In this document: in pieces, positions 34,555 through 43,643 of the stretch
Position numbering within the stretch: position 1 is the first letter of the stretch
How the letters are laid out: every line of letters begins with the position of its first letter
Assembly: GCF_011355085.1 (NCBI RefSeq)
Contig: NZ_VXCP01000033.1
Coordinates: forward strand, 18,121 to 82,120
Direction of reading: 5' to 3'
Length of the DNA stretch: 64,000 nucleotides
DNA from: Pseudomonas akapageensis
Lineage (GTDB): Bacteria > Pseudomonadota > Gammaproteobacteria > Pseudomonadales > Pseudomonadaceae
The notes under the pieces: generated by a model
Databases searched by the model: none
The model's input: only the letters and a program-made list of their open reading frames with translations
Told to the model about the DNA's origin: nothing
Position numbers and translations under genes: made by a program

Positions 34555-35184
34555 ATGTACTGGACGGAATTTCTGACCGTTGCCCTCATTCACTTGCTGG
34601 CGGTCGCCAGCCCCGGTCCCGATTTTGCCGTGGTGGTGCGAGAGAGTGTGACCCATGGTCGCCGCGCGGGCACCTGGACGGCATTCGGCGTGGGCACCGC
34701 GATTTTCCTGCATGTAGGGTATTCGCTGCTGGGTATCGGGCTGATCGTGTCCCAGTCGATCGTGCTGTTCAACGCCTTGAAGTGGCTTGCGGCGGCGTAC
34801 CTGGTTTATATCGGTATCAAGGCCTTGCGTTCAGGACCGGCAACGCCAGCCGCCGAAGACGCGGCGGCGCCGGTGGTCGAGCGGACCCCGCGCGGTGCCT
34901 TTGTCGCAGGCTTCATGACCAATGGTCTTAATCCCAAGGCGACGTTGTTCTTCCTGTCGCTGTTCACCGTGGTCATCAACCCGCATACGCCGCTGGCGAT
35001 CCAGGCCGGTTACGGGGTTTACCTGGCCGTGGCCACGGGGTTGTGGTTTTGCCTGGTGGCGATGCTCTTCAGCCAGCAGCGCGTGCGTGCAGGCTTTGCC
35101 CGGATGGGGCACTGGTTCGACAGGACCATGGGCGCTGTGCTGGTGGCGCTGGGCATCAAGATCGCCTTCACCGAGATGCATTGA
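34555..35184 (+). CDS. LysE/RhtB-family exporter
   Basis: This 209-residue protein has about six hydrophobic segments and starts MYWTEFLTVALIHLLAVASPGPDFAVV. The PGPDF motif is the family signature near the first segment. Members export amino acids or related metabolites, and the substrate here is unknown. GGAGG precedes the ATG. It is divergent from the dehydrogenase gene. Confidence 0.87.
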   Translation: MYWTEFLTVALIHLLAVASPGPDFAVVVRESVTHGRRAGTWTAFGVGTAIFLHVGYSLLGIGLIVSQSIVLFNALKWLAAAYLVYIGIKALRSGPATPAAEDAAAPVVERTPRGAFVAGFMTNGLNPKATLFFLSLFTVVINPHTPLAIQAGYGVYLAVATGLWFCLVAMLFSQQRVRAGFARMGHWFDRTMGAVLVALGIKIAFTEMH

Positions 35185-35202
35185 TCCGGCTGAGCTGAAA
35201 AT

Positions 35203-35231
35203 GACATTAATGGCTATTAGCCATTAATGTC
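35203..35231. repeat. AT-rich 13-bp-arm palindrome after the LysE gene
   Basis: GACATTAATGGCT (35203-35215) and AGCCATTAATGTC (35219-35231) are perfect arms around ATT. It lacks a T-run, so it is either a weak terminator or a binding site. It lies 19 bases past the exporter stop and 104 bases before the acyl-CoA synthetase. Confidence 0.6.
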
Positions 35232-35334
35232 GGTGTTGTTTCCAAATCATTCCTTCGGCTGATTTGTATGTAACACAGGGGATCTAGAGTGTTAAGGAAC
35301 TTGCCAAGCCTTTGCACTCAGAAAAGGGATCCTT

Positions 35335-37017
35335 ATGTTGCAGACTCGCATCATTCCACCCGCCGATGGCGCTTATGAGTACCCTCTGTTGATCAAGCGG
35401 CTGCTGCTGTCGGGCAGCCGTTACGAGAAAACTCGCGAGATCGTCTACCGGGACCAGCTGCGCTACAACTATACAACCCTCAACGAGCGCATCGCGCGAC
35501 TGGCAAACGTGCTGACCGAAGCCGGCGTCAAGGCGGGCGACACCGTGGCGGTGATGGACTGGGACAGCCATCGCTACCTGGAATGCATGTTCGCCGTCCC
35601 GATGATCGGCGCGGTGATCCACACCATCAATGTGCGTCTGTCTCCCGATCAGATTCTCTATACCATGAACCACGCTGACGACCGCTTCGTGCTGGTCAAC
35701 AGTGATTTCGTCGGTCTTTACAACGCCATCGCCGGGCAATTGACCACGGTCGAAAAAACCCTGCTGATTACCGACGGCACCGACAAGACAGCCGATTTGC
35801 CCAACCTGGTCGGCGAGTACGAACAATTGCTGGCCGCAGCAAGCCCGGTGTACGACTTCCCGGATTTCGACGAGAACTCGGTGGCCACCACGTTCTACAC
35901 CACCGGCACCACTGGTAACCCCAAGGGTGTCTACTTCACCCATCGTCAATTGGTACTGCATACCCTGGCCGCGGCGGCGGTGACCGGCAGCGTCGACAGT
36001 GTTCGGCTGATGGGCACCAACGATGTGTACATGCCCATTACCCCGATGTTTCACGTGCATGCCTGGGGTATTCCGTACGTGGCGACCATGCTCGGCATCA
36101 AACAGGTCTACCCCGGCCGTTACGACCCGGAATTGCTGGTTGAGCTGTGGCGCAAGGAAAACGTCAGCTTCTCCCACTGCGTGCCGACAATCCTGCAGAT
36201 GCTGCTCAACGCCAAGGGGGGCCAGGGTGTCGACTTCAATGGCTGGAAAATCATCATCGGCGGCAGCGCCCTGAACCATGCCTTGTACGATGCGGCCAAG
36301 GCCCGTGGCATCCAGTTGACGGCGGCTTACGGCATGTCGGAAACCTGCCCGTTGATTTCCTGCGCGCACCTGAACGAAGAACTGCTGGCCAGCAGTGAAG
36401 ACGAGCGCACCACTTACCGGATCAAGGCCGGCGTGCCCACGCCATTGGTCGAGGCGGCCATCGTCGACTGCGACGGCAACTTCCTGCCCGCCGACGGCGA
36501 GTCCCAGGGCGAGTTGGTGCTGCGGGCCCCCTGGTTGACCATGGGTTATTTCCGCGAGGAGGAGAAGGGCGCCGAGCTGTGGGAAGGCGGCTGGCTGCAT
36601 ACGGGCGATGTCGCGACCCTCGACAGCATGGGCGTGATCGATATTCGCGACCGGATCAAGGATGTCATCAAGACCGGCGGCGAGTGGATCTCCTCATTGG
36701 ACCTCGAAGACCTGATCAGCCAGCACCCGGCGATACGTGAGGTAGCAGTGGTCGGCATCGCCGATCCGCAATGGGGCGAACGCCCCTTCGCGTTGCTGGT
36801 GGTGCGTGAGGGGCACGCGATAGATGCCAAGGCGCTCAAGGAGCATCTGAAGCCGTTCGTGGAGCTGGGGCACATCAACAAGTGGGCCATCCCCAGCCAG
36901 ATCGCGCTTGTTACTGAAATTCCCAAGACCAGTGTCGGCAAGCTCAACAAGAAGCAAATTCGCCTCGATATCAGCGAATGGCAAGCCACTGACAGCACCT
37001 TCCTCTCGACGCTCTGA
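35335..37017 (+). CDS. Medium/long-chain acyl-CoA synthetase (AlkK-like, AMP-forming)
   Basis: This 560-residue ANL-family ligase activates fatty acids through an acyl-AMP. The P-loop-like motif is FYTTGTTGNPKGVYFTHR (about 195), with YGMSETCP near 335 and the hinge segment IRDRIKDVIKTGGEWIS near 440. The C-terminal lysine in KTSVGKLNKKQIR (near 535) performs the adenylation. The sequence resembles AlkK-type medium-chain ligases. It is followed by DUF1302 and DUF1329 genes, an order also seen in P. putida, and probably handles a fatty or polyester-derived substrate. Confidence 0.9.
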   Translation: MLQTRIIPPADGAYEYPLLIKRLLLSGSRYEKTREIVYRDQLRYNYTTLNERIARLANVLTEAGVKAGDTVAVMDWDSHRYLECMFAVPMIGAVIHTINVRLSPDQILYTMNHADDRFVLVNSDFVGLYNAIAGQLTTVEKTLLITDGTDKTADLPNLVGEYEQLLAAASPVYDFPDFDENSVATTFYTTGTTGNPKGVYFTHRQLVLHTLAAAAVTGSVDSVRLMGTNDVYMPITPMFHVHAWGIPYVATMLGIKQVYPGRYDPELLVELWRKENVSFSHCVPTILQMLLNAKGGQGVDFNGWKIIIGGSALNHALYDAAKARGIQLTAAYGMSETCPLISCAHLNEELLASSEDERTTYRIKAGVPTPLVEAAIVDCDGNFLPADGESQGELVLRAPWLTMGYFREEEKGAELWEGGWLHTGDVATLDSMGVIDIRDRIKDVIKTGGEWISSLDLEDLISQHPAIREVAVVGIADPQWGERPFALLVVREGHAIDAKALKEHLKPFVELGHINKWAIPSQIALVTEIPKTSVGKLNKKQIRLDISEWQATDSTFLSTL

Positions 37018-37024
37018 CGCGTCC

Positions 37025-37052
37025 CTTGCCGTGCCCCAAAAGGCACGGCAAG
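37025..37052 (+). terminator. Hairpin after the acyl-CoA synthetase
   Basis: CTTGCCGTGCC pairs with GGCACGGCAAG across CCAAAA, an 11-bp stem directly after the stop. No T-run follows, so it may act as a transcript-stabilising or weak terminator structure. Confidence 0.6.
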
Positions 37053-37363
37053 CCCACCAAGCAAGCGCTTGGCTTGTTCACGAAAAAACTTCAGTCATGA
37101 TTGCCCTGCTTTTTGGCCGGATCGCCGTAAAGGCCGTGCCAGGGCGTTCGCGCACTGCAAATCACACTTTAGAGGGATCAAGCAGTAGTACCTGCTGGCT
37201 ATAGTCGGGCCAGGGAATTTTTAGGAACGGGGGTTCGCGCAATTGAATGCGCACTGCCACTTCGGCCGATCAGGGTAGTCGAAACATATCGAAAGACCTG
37301 TCGATCGAAGCGTTTTTAGAAGGACTCATTGCCATAACTATAAAAGTACATGGAGTAGCGTCG
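37053..37363. other. Leader region of the DUF1302-DUF1329 operon
   Basis: This 311-base gap includes the inverted repeat CCAAGC-aagc-GCTTGG at 37057-37072, a candidate binding site of the TetR type. I see no credible gene, and no sigma-54 promoter pattern is visible. It probably carries the promoter of the DUF1302-DUF1329 pair. Confidence 0.5.
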
Positions 37364-39241
37364 ATGACATCGTTAAACCAGTTCTGGCGCCGGGCGAAAC
37401 TTCCCCTGGCAGTCAGTCTCGCTTCTACGCTCGCCGGTCCTGCATTCGGCGTCAGCTTCAACATTGGGGAAATCGAAGGCCAATTCGACTCGTCGCTGTC
37501 CATCGGGGCCAGCTGGTCGACCGAAAGTCCGAACAGGAACCTGATTGGCGTCAACAACGGCGGCAAGGGCTTGTCCCAGACCTCCGATGACGGCCACCTG
37601 AACTTCAACAGTGGCGAAACCTTCTCGAAGATCTTCAAGGGCATCCACGACCTGGAGCTGAAATACGGCGACACCGGGGTGTTCGTGCGCGGCAAGTACT
37701 GGTACGACTTCAAGCTCAAGGATGAAGACCTGAACTTCAAGAACATCAGCGACTCCAATCGCAAGGAAGGCGCCAAGTCGGCCGGCAGCCAGATTCTCGA
37801 CGCCTTCATCTACCACAACTATGCAATCGCCGAGCAACCGGGTTCCGTGCGTTTCGGCAAGCAGGTGGTGAGCTGGGGCGAGAGTACCTTCATCCAGGGT
37901 GGCATCAACGCCATCAACCCGGTCGACGTTTCGGCATTCCGCCGTCCGGGCGCCGAGGTCAAGGAAGGCCTGATCCCGGTCAACATGTTCTATGTTTCCC
38001 AGAGCCTGACCGACAGCCTTTCTGCCGAGGCGTTCTATCAGCTGGAGTGGGACCAGACGGTTGTAGACAACTGCGGTACGTTCTTCTCGCAACCGGATGT
38101 GATTGCTGACGGGTGTACGGATAATCTGCGCCTGCTCAATAGTCGCAAAACCGTTCCTGCGGCAGCACTGCCGTTGCTGGCGGCCAGTGGTGTGGATATC
38201 AACAACGAAGGCGTTCTGGTACGTCGCGGTCCCGACCGCGATGCACGCGACAGCGGTCAGTTCGGCGTGGCGTTGCGTTATCTGTTCGAGCCGCTCGACA
38301 CCGAGTTCGGTGCATACGCCATGAACTACCACAGTCGGGCACCGATTTTCAGCGCCACTGCCGCTTCGCCAGCGGTCTACGCACGTGCAGCGGCAGCCGG
38401 AGCATTGGCTCCCCTGATAGTGGCCGGCAACTCCAAATACTTCGTTGAGTACCCGGAAGATATCCGCCTCTATGGTCTGAGCTTCTCTACGACCTTGCCT
38501 ACCGGCACCGCCTGGAGCGGTGAGGTCAGCTACCGGCCTAATGCCCCGGTGCAGCTCAACACCACCGATATTCTTTACTCTGGTGTGCGCCCGTTGGGTG
38601 GTGCTTTTACCAATGCTTCGCTCTTGAGCGGTACGCCTGGCCAGGACCTCAATGGCTACCGTCGCAAGGAAATCACCCAGTTCCAGACGACACTGACGCA
38701 CTTCTTTGATCAAGTAATGGGCGCCGAACGCCTGACCCTGATCGGTGAAGTCGGTGTGACCCATGTCGGTGGCCTGGAGAGTACCTCCGATGTGCGTTAC
38801 GGCCGTGACCCGGTCTACGGTCCGGGTTCACTGCCTGCCACCGGTCCACTCAATACCTGCTCGCAGATCCTGAACACCAGCACCATCAACGGCGCAGGCC
38901 CGGGCACCTCGACTGCCAACCTCAGTCGCAATTGCAATAACGATGGTTTCACCACGGCGACGTCGTGGGGTTATCGCATGCGAGCCATCTGGGATTACAA
39001 CGACGTGTTCGCCGGGGTCAACCTCAAGCCTAACGTGGCCTGGTCCCATGACGTCGATGGCTACTCGCCAGGTCCTGGCGGTAACTTCGAGGAAGGTCGC
39101 AAGGCTGTCAGTCTGGGGATGGACGCTGAATACCAGAACACCTACACCGCCAGCCTGTCCTACACCAACTTCTTCGACGGCAGGTACACCACCGTGGATG
39201 ATCGCGACTTCGTTGCGCTCAGCTTCGGCGTGAACTTCTAA
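37364..39241 (+). CDS. DUF1302 outer membrane protein
   Basis: This 625-residue protein starts MTSLNQFWRRAKLPLAVSLASTLAGPAFG, a Sec signal cleaved near residue 29. The rest has the alternating pattern and aromatic ends of an outer membrane beta-barrel (last residues DDRDFVALSFGVNF, ending in Phe). DUF1302 proteins occur with DUF1329 partners and are linked by genome context to lipid or hydrophobic substrate uptake. The function is not established. The DUF1329 gene follows after 22 bases. Confidence 0.85.
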   Translation: MTSLNQFWRRAKLPLAVSLASTLAGPAFGVSFNIGEIEGQFDSSLSIGASWSTESPNRNLIGVNNGGKGLSQTSDDGHLNFNSGETFSKIFKGIHDLELKYGDTGVFVRGKYWYDFKLKDEDLNFKNISDSNRKEGAKSAGSQILDAFIYHNYAIAEQPGSVRFGKQVVSWGESTFIQGGINAINPVDVSAFRRPGAEVKEGLIPVNMFYVSQSLTDSLSAEAFYQLEWDQTVVDNCGTFFSQPDVIADGCTDNLRLLNSRKTVPAAALPLLAASGVDINNEGVLVRRGPDRDARDSGQFGVALRYLFEPLDTEFGAYAMNYHSRAPIFSATAASPAVYARAAAAGALAPLIVAGNSKYFVEYPEDIRLYGLSFSTTLPTGTAWSGEVSYRPNAPVQLNTTDILYSGVRPLGGAFTNASLLSGTPGQDLNGYRRKEITQFQTTLTHFFDQVMGAERLTLIGEVGVTHVGGLESTSDVRYGRDPVYGPGSLPATGPLNTCSQILNTSTINGAGPGTSTANLSRNCNNDGFTTATSWGYRMRAIWDYNDVFAGVNLKPNVAWSHDVDGYSPGPGGNFEEGRKAVSLGMDAEYQNTYTASLSYTNFFDGRYTTVDDRDFVALSFGVNF

Positions 39242-39263
39242 GCATCCGGATTTCGGGACGACT

Positions 39264-40634
39264 ATGAGAATGAAAATGACAAAAGGTCTGTTGCAGGTCG
39301 GTGTTCTGGGCATGTCGTTGCTCGCAGCCAACGTGATGGCGGCGGTTTCGGTCAGCGAAGCGGCCAAGCTGGGTACCACCCTGACCCCGATGGGCGCGGA
39401 AATGGCAGGCAATGCCGACGGTTCGATTCCGGCCTGGAAGCCGATGTCGAAAACGGCCGGTGCTGTCGATAGCAAGGGTTTCCTGGCTGATCCTTATGCC
39501 AATGAGAAGCCGCTGTTCACCATCACGGCGCAAAACGTCGACCAGTACAAGGACAAGCTCGCTCCGGGCCAGTACGCGATGTTCAAGCGTTACCCGGAAA
39601 CCTTCAAGATGCCGGTCTACCCATCCCATCGTGGTGCCACCGTGCCCGACGAGGTGTTCGCTGCCATCAAGGAAAACGCCACCAAAACCAAGCTGGTCGC
39701 CGGTGGCAACGGTCTGGAAGACTTCAAGACTGCCGTGCCGTTTCCGATTCCCCAGAATGGCGTGGAAGTCATCTGGAACCACATCACCCGTTATCGCGGC
39801 GGTAGCGTGAAGCGCCTGGTCACCCAGGCCACGCCGCAGCCGAACGGCTCCTACAGCCTGGTGTACTTCCAGGACCAGTTCGTCTTCCGCGACAAGATGA
39901 AGGACTATGATCCGGCGAACCCGGGCAACATTCTCTTCTACTTCAAGCAGGAAGTGACGGCGCCGTCCCGTCTGGCCGGTGGCGTGCTGCTGGTTCACGA
40001 GACCCTTGACCAGGTCAAGGAACCGCGTCTGGCGTGGGTCTACAACGCCGGTCAACGTCGTGTTCGCCGCGCCCCGCAGGTTTCCTACGACGGCCCGGGT
40101 ACTGCCGCCGATGGTCTGCGTACCTCCGACAACCTCGACATGTACAACGGCGCGCCGGACCGCTACGACTGGAAACTCGAAGGCAAGAAAGAGATGTACA
40201 TCGCCTCCGACAGCTACAAGCTCGATTCGCCGAACGTGAAGTACGCCGACATCATCAAGGCCGGGCACATCAACCAGGACCTGACCCGCTACGAGCTGCG
40301 CCGGGTCTGGCATGTGGTCGCCACCTTGAAGGAAGGCCAGCGTCACATCTACGCCAAGCGTGACTTTTACATCGACGAAGATACCTGGCAGGCAGCGGTG
40401 ATCGACCACTACGACGGTCGTGGCCAGCTGTGGCGTGTCGCCGAGGCGCATTCCCAGGACTACTACAACGTGCAAGTGCCGTGGTACACCCTGGAAACTC
40501 TCTACGACCTGCAGTCCGGCCGCTACCTGGCACTGGGCATGAAGAACGAAGAGAAGTCGGCTTATGACTTCGGTTTCACTGCCACGACGGCGGACTTCAC
40601 TCCTACCGCCTTGCGTCAGTCGGGCGTTCGTTAA
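39264..40634 (+). CDS. DUF1329 periplasmic protein
   Basis: This 456-residue protein starts MRMKMTKGLLQVGVLGMSLLAANVMAA, a signal peptide. The DUF1329 domain fills the remainder (for example TPMGAEMAGNADGSIPAWK and YAKRDFYIDEDTWQAAVIDHYDGRGQLWR). This fold is related to LolA-like lipid carriers, so a periplasmic lipid shuttle working with the DUF1302 barrel is a reasonable guess. A strong terminator ends the operon. Confidence 0.85.
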   Translation: MRMKMTKGLLQVGVLGMSLLAANVMAAVSVSEAAKLGTTLTPMGAEMAGNADGSIPAWKPMSKTAGAVDSKGFLADPYANEKPLFTITAQNVDQYKDKLAPGQYAMFKRYPETFKMPVYPSHRGATVPDEVFAAIKENATKTKLVAGGNGLEDFKTAVPFPIPQNGVEVIWNHITRYRGGSVKRLVTQATPQPNGSYSLVYFQDQFVFRDKMKDYDPANPGNILFYFKQEVTAPSRLAGGVLLVHETLDQVKEPRLAWVYNAGQRRVRRAPQVSYDGPGTAADGLRTSDNLDMYNGAPDRYDWKLEGKKEMYIASDSYKLDSPNVKYADIIKAGHINQDLTRYELRRVWHVVATLKEGQRHIYAKRDFYIDEDTWQAAVIDHYDGRGQLWRVAEAHSQDYYNVQVPWYTLETLYDLQSGRYLALGMKNEEKSAYDFGFTATTADFTPTALRQSGVR

Positions 40635-40656
40635 ACCCCGCCGAAACCTTGGAGAA

Positions 40657-40698
40657 CCAACAGAAACGCCCCGGCTTGCCGGGGCGTTTCTGTTGGTG
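40657..40698. terminator. Strong terminator after DUF1329
   Basis: Perfect 19-bp arms (ACCAACAGAAACGCCCCGG and its complement) flank a CTTG loop. The right arm includes GGGGCGTTTCTGTT. It isolates the LuxR gene from the DUF1329 operon. Confidence 0.88.
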
Positions 40699-40840
40699 CA
40701 CGTGCGATCGCAGGGCTTGAAGCTTTTTGTTCAAGTCTTTCGCGACGACTTGTGACAAAAAGCCTTCAGTTGCGCCGATATACAGGCTAGTCTGCGGACA
40801 TCTGCAACGCCGACCCCAGCACTACCAACAAGAGCCGGCC

Positions 40841-43564
40841 ATGACTGATCTGTCCCGCATGCAAGGGTTTAACAGCCAGGCGACCCCGACACTGGAGGGG
40901 CGATTCTATCGTCCGCCATTGCCCGAAGGTCACGTCGCGCGCGCGCGATTGTGCGAGCGCTTGAGCGCAGGCCTGGGCGGTCGTTTGCTGTTGGTCAGTG
41001 CACCGGCGGGTTTTGGCAAGAGCTCGCTGGCGATCGAATTCTGCCAAGGGCTGCCGAGCATGTGGCAGAGCCTTTGGCTGGACCTGAGCCGGCGCGACAG
41101 TGATCCGGGGCGCTTCCTCGAGCGTCTGCTCGAAGGCTTGCAGCAACACTTCCCGCAGTTGGGTAGCCAGGCGTTGGGGTTCCTGAAAATGCGCCAACGC
41201 CACCAGCCCTTCGCCTTCGAAGAATGGCTCGACGGTTTGCTCGACGAATTGTCAGGGCAGTTGTCGTCCAGTCATCCGGTGCTGCTGGTACTGGACGATT
41301 ACCACCTGGCCCAGGGGCCAGTGCTGGATCGCTGCCTGCAGTTCTTTCTCAATCATTTGCCCGCCGGGTTGGTGGTGCTGGTGACCAGCCGCCAGCGTCC
41401 GGATTGGCACCTGGCGCGGTTGCGCCTGTCCCGGCAGCTGGTCGAGCTCAATGAGCAGGACCTGCGCTTGACCAACGATGAATTCCTGGCCGTGCTAGGC
41501 CCGCACCGCGCCCGGTTGCGCGGCCAATCCCTGGATAACCTGATCCAGCGCAGCGAGGGCTGGGTGGCCGGGCTGCGGTTCTGGTTGCTGGCAGCGGCCG
41601 AAGCCGGCGCTGAGGCCGCGCTGCCTCAGGTGCTGCATGGGGGCGAAGGGTTGATCAGGGATTACCTGCTCGAAGAGGTGATCGAGCGCCTGCCCCAGGA
41701 AGTCCAGGCGTTCCTGTTCGATACCGCTTGCCAGGAGCGTTTTTGCAGCGAACTGTGCGACGCCATGCGCGAAGCTCACGACAGCGAGCAGATTCTGCAT
41801 TACCTGCATGCGCACCAGGTGTTTCTGGTGCCGCTGGACGAACACGGTCACTGGTTTCGTTATCACCATCTGTTTTCCGACCTGCTGCGCACACGCCCGG
41901 CCAGCGTTTCGGCACCCAGCCTGCACTTGCGTGCCTGCCGCTGGTTCAACACCCAGGGTTTGCTAGACGAAGCGATCGAGCAGGCCCTGCGTGCCGGGCA
42001 TCTGGATGTGGCGGCCAACCTGGTGCAGAACCTGTCCGAAGAGCAGCTGCTGGCCGAGCAGAACATCGGCATGTTGCTGCGCTGGAAGATGGACTTGCCC
42101 GAAAGCCTGCTCAGCAGCACCCCGCGCCTGATCGTGCTCTACAGTTGGGCGCTGGCTCTGGCGTGCCAGCTCGATGCTGCCGAAGAACTGGCCAGCCAGT
42201 TGAGCAATTTCCTGCCAGCTCCTTCGGCGACCGCGCAAAAATCGATGCTGGCCCAGTGGCTGGCCTTGAGCGGCATCATTGCCCGGGGGCGGGGTAACCG
42301 CGAACTGACCCTGGCCTACTGCAGCGAGGCGCTGCAGAGCCTGCCACGCAAGCGCTACGGCCAACGCCTGATGTGCCTGTCGACCTTGTCAAACCTGGCG
42401 ATCGTCGACAACGACTTCTGGCGTGCACGGGGCTGGAACCGTGAAGCCCTGGAAATGGCCCAACGCGTCGGCAACCCGCTGTTCGAAGCGCTGGCCCATT
42501 ATGATCGGGCCCGGGTCCTGCACGCTCGCGGAGAGGTATTGCGCGCGCTCGACGAGGTCCGCCAGGGGCTGCAGCGCTTGCAAGGGCTGTCGGCGCAGCG
42601 CCTTTACTCGATAAGGGCGCGGCTGACCTTGTATGAAGGGTTTCTGCTGGTCGTGCGTCTCGAGAACGGGGCCGGTCGCATCCGGCTGCACGCAGGCCTG
42701 GTCGAAGCACGGGCTTGTCGGGATGTCAGCGTCTTGATCGGCCATTGCGTGATCGCCTGGCTCGATGGTCGGGAAGGTCGATACGCCGAAGCTTTTGCCG
42801 AGCTGGCCGAAGCCGAGCGCTTGATGCACATATGGGACGTGCCGCCGGTTTTCTACCTGGCCATGATCACCCAGGTCAAATGCGAGCTGTGGCTGGCCCA
42901 GGGGCGTACCGATCTGGCCGAGGCCTGGCTGGTGCGACTGGCCCATACCTACGGTGGCGAGCATGCCGCCCCCGCGCCGGAGTTTCACCCGCAACTGCCA
43001 TTGCACATTGAACTGCTGCAGGCGTCGCTCGATCGCACCCAGCAACGCTTGCCGCAAGCCGAGCAGCGCCTGCAGGCGCTGGTCGAACGCGGCAAGGCCA
43101 GCGGGGCGCAGCTATTGTGCGTCAATGCCTTGAATCAGTGGATCGGCCTGTTGCTGGGCAGCGGTCGTGAAAACCAGGCCAGGCAATTGTTCCCGCAAAG
43201 TCTCATGGCTGCCCAGGGCGGCGCTCTACAACCTTTCCAACGACTGATCGCCGACCACCCGGCCTGGCTGCGCGAGCAGTTGCAGCACAGCCCGAAATGC
43301 CCGGTGACCACCGCACTGCTGGCGCTGCTGCCGGCCAGTGAGCCTCATGAGGTGCCCGCCTGCAGCAACGATCAACTCAGTGCTCGGGAGCTTTCGGTCT
43401 TGCAGCTGATTGCCCAGGGATACTCGAACCAGGAAATCAGCAATCGGCTGTTCATTTCCTTGCACACGGTCAAGACCCATGCCAGTCATATCAATGGCAA
43501 GCTGGGCGTCGAGCGGCGCACCCAGGCCGTGGCCAGGGCCAAGGAGCTTGGCTTGTTGGGCTGA
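40841..43564 (+). CDS. MalT-type LuxR-family (LAL) transcriptional regulator
   Basis: This 907-residue regulator has a P-loop ATPase domain with Walker A APAGFGKSS (54-62) and a Walker B-like LLVLDDYH. A long TPR-like helical region (about 380-820) and a C-terminal LuxR helix-turn-helix follow (LSARELSVLQLIAQGYSNQEISNRLF). Such regulators bind an inducer and ATP and then activate transcription. The target is probably the adjacent DUF1302/DUF1329/acyl-CoA synthetase genes, by proximity only. The start at 40841 (MTDLSRMQGF) is preferred to 40727. Confidence 0.87.
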   Translation: MTDLSRMQGFNSQATPTLEGRFYRPPLPEGHVARARLCERLSAGLGGRLLLVSAPAGFGKSSLAIEFCQGLPSMWQSLWLDLSRRDSDPGRFLERLLEGLQQHFPQLGSQALGFLKMRQRHQPFAFEEWLDGLLDELSGQLSSSHPVLLVLDDYHLAQGPVLDRCLQFFLNHLPAGLVVLVTSRQRPDWHLARLRLSRQLVELNEQDLRLTNDEFLAVLGPHRARLRGQSLDNLIQRSEGWVAGLRFWLLAAAEAGAEAALPQVLHGGEGLIRDYLLEEVIERLPQEVQAFLFDTACQERFCSELCDAMREAHDSEQILHYLHAHQVFLVPLDEHGHWFRYHHLFSDLLRTRPASVSAPSLHLRACRWFNTQGLLDEAIEQALRAGHLDVAANLVQNLSEEQLLAEQNIGMLLRWKMDLPESLLSSTPRLIVLYSWALALACQLDAAEELASQLSNFLPAPSATAQKSMLAQWLALSGIIARGRGNRELTLAYCSEALQSLPRKRYGQRLMCLSTLSNLAIVDNDFWRARGWNREALEMAQRVGNPLFEALAHYDRARVLHARGEVLRALDEVRQGLQRLQGLSAQRLYSIRARLTLYEGFLLVVRLENGAGRIRLHAGLVEARACRDVSVLIGHCVIAWLDGREGRYAEAFAELAEAERLMHIWDVPPVFYLAMITQVKCELWLAQGRTDLAEAWLVRLAHTYGGEHAAPAPEFHPQLPLHIELLQASLDRTQQRLPQAEQRLQALVERGKASGAQLLCVNALNQWIGLLLGSGRENQARQLFPQSLMAAQGGALQPFQRLIADHPAWLREQLQHSPKCPVTTALLALLPASEPHEVPACSNDQLSARELSVLQLIAQGYSNQEISNRLFISLHTVKTHASHINGKLGVERRTQAVARAKELGLLG

Positions 43565-43591
43565 GCACGACACTCGGTGGTTGCCACAGCC

Positions 43592-43607
43592 TTTACGTTA
43601 ACGTAAA
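43592..43607. promoter_or_regulatory. 16-bp perfect palindrome resembling a LiuR box
   Basis: TTTACGTTAACGTAAA is fully palindromic and lies 37 bases upstream of the sigma-54 activator gene. It is close to the LiuR (MerR-family) operator TTTACGTTTACGTAAA described for branched-chain amino acid catabolism. No liuR gene is in this window. Confidence 0.55.
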
Positions 43608-43643
43608 TATAGACAAGCTGTGCGTACCGATCCGGAGCGACAC

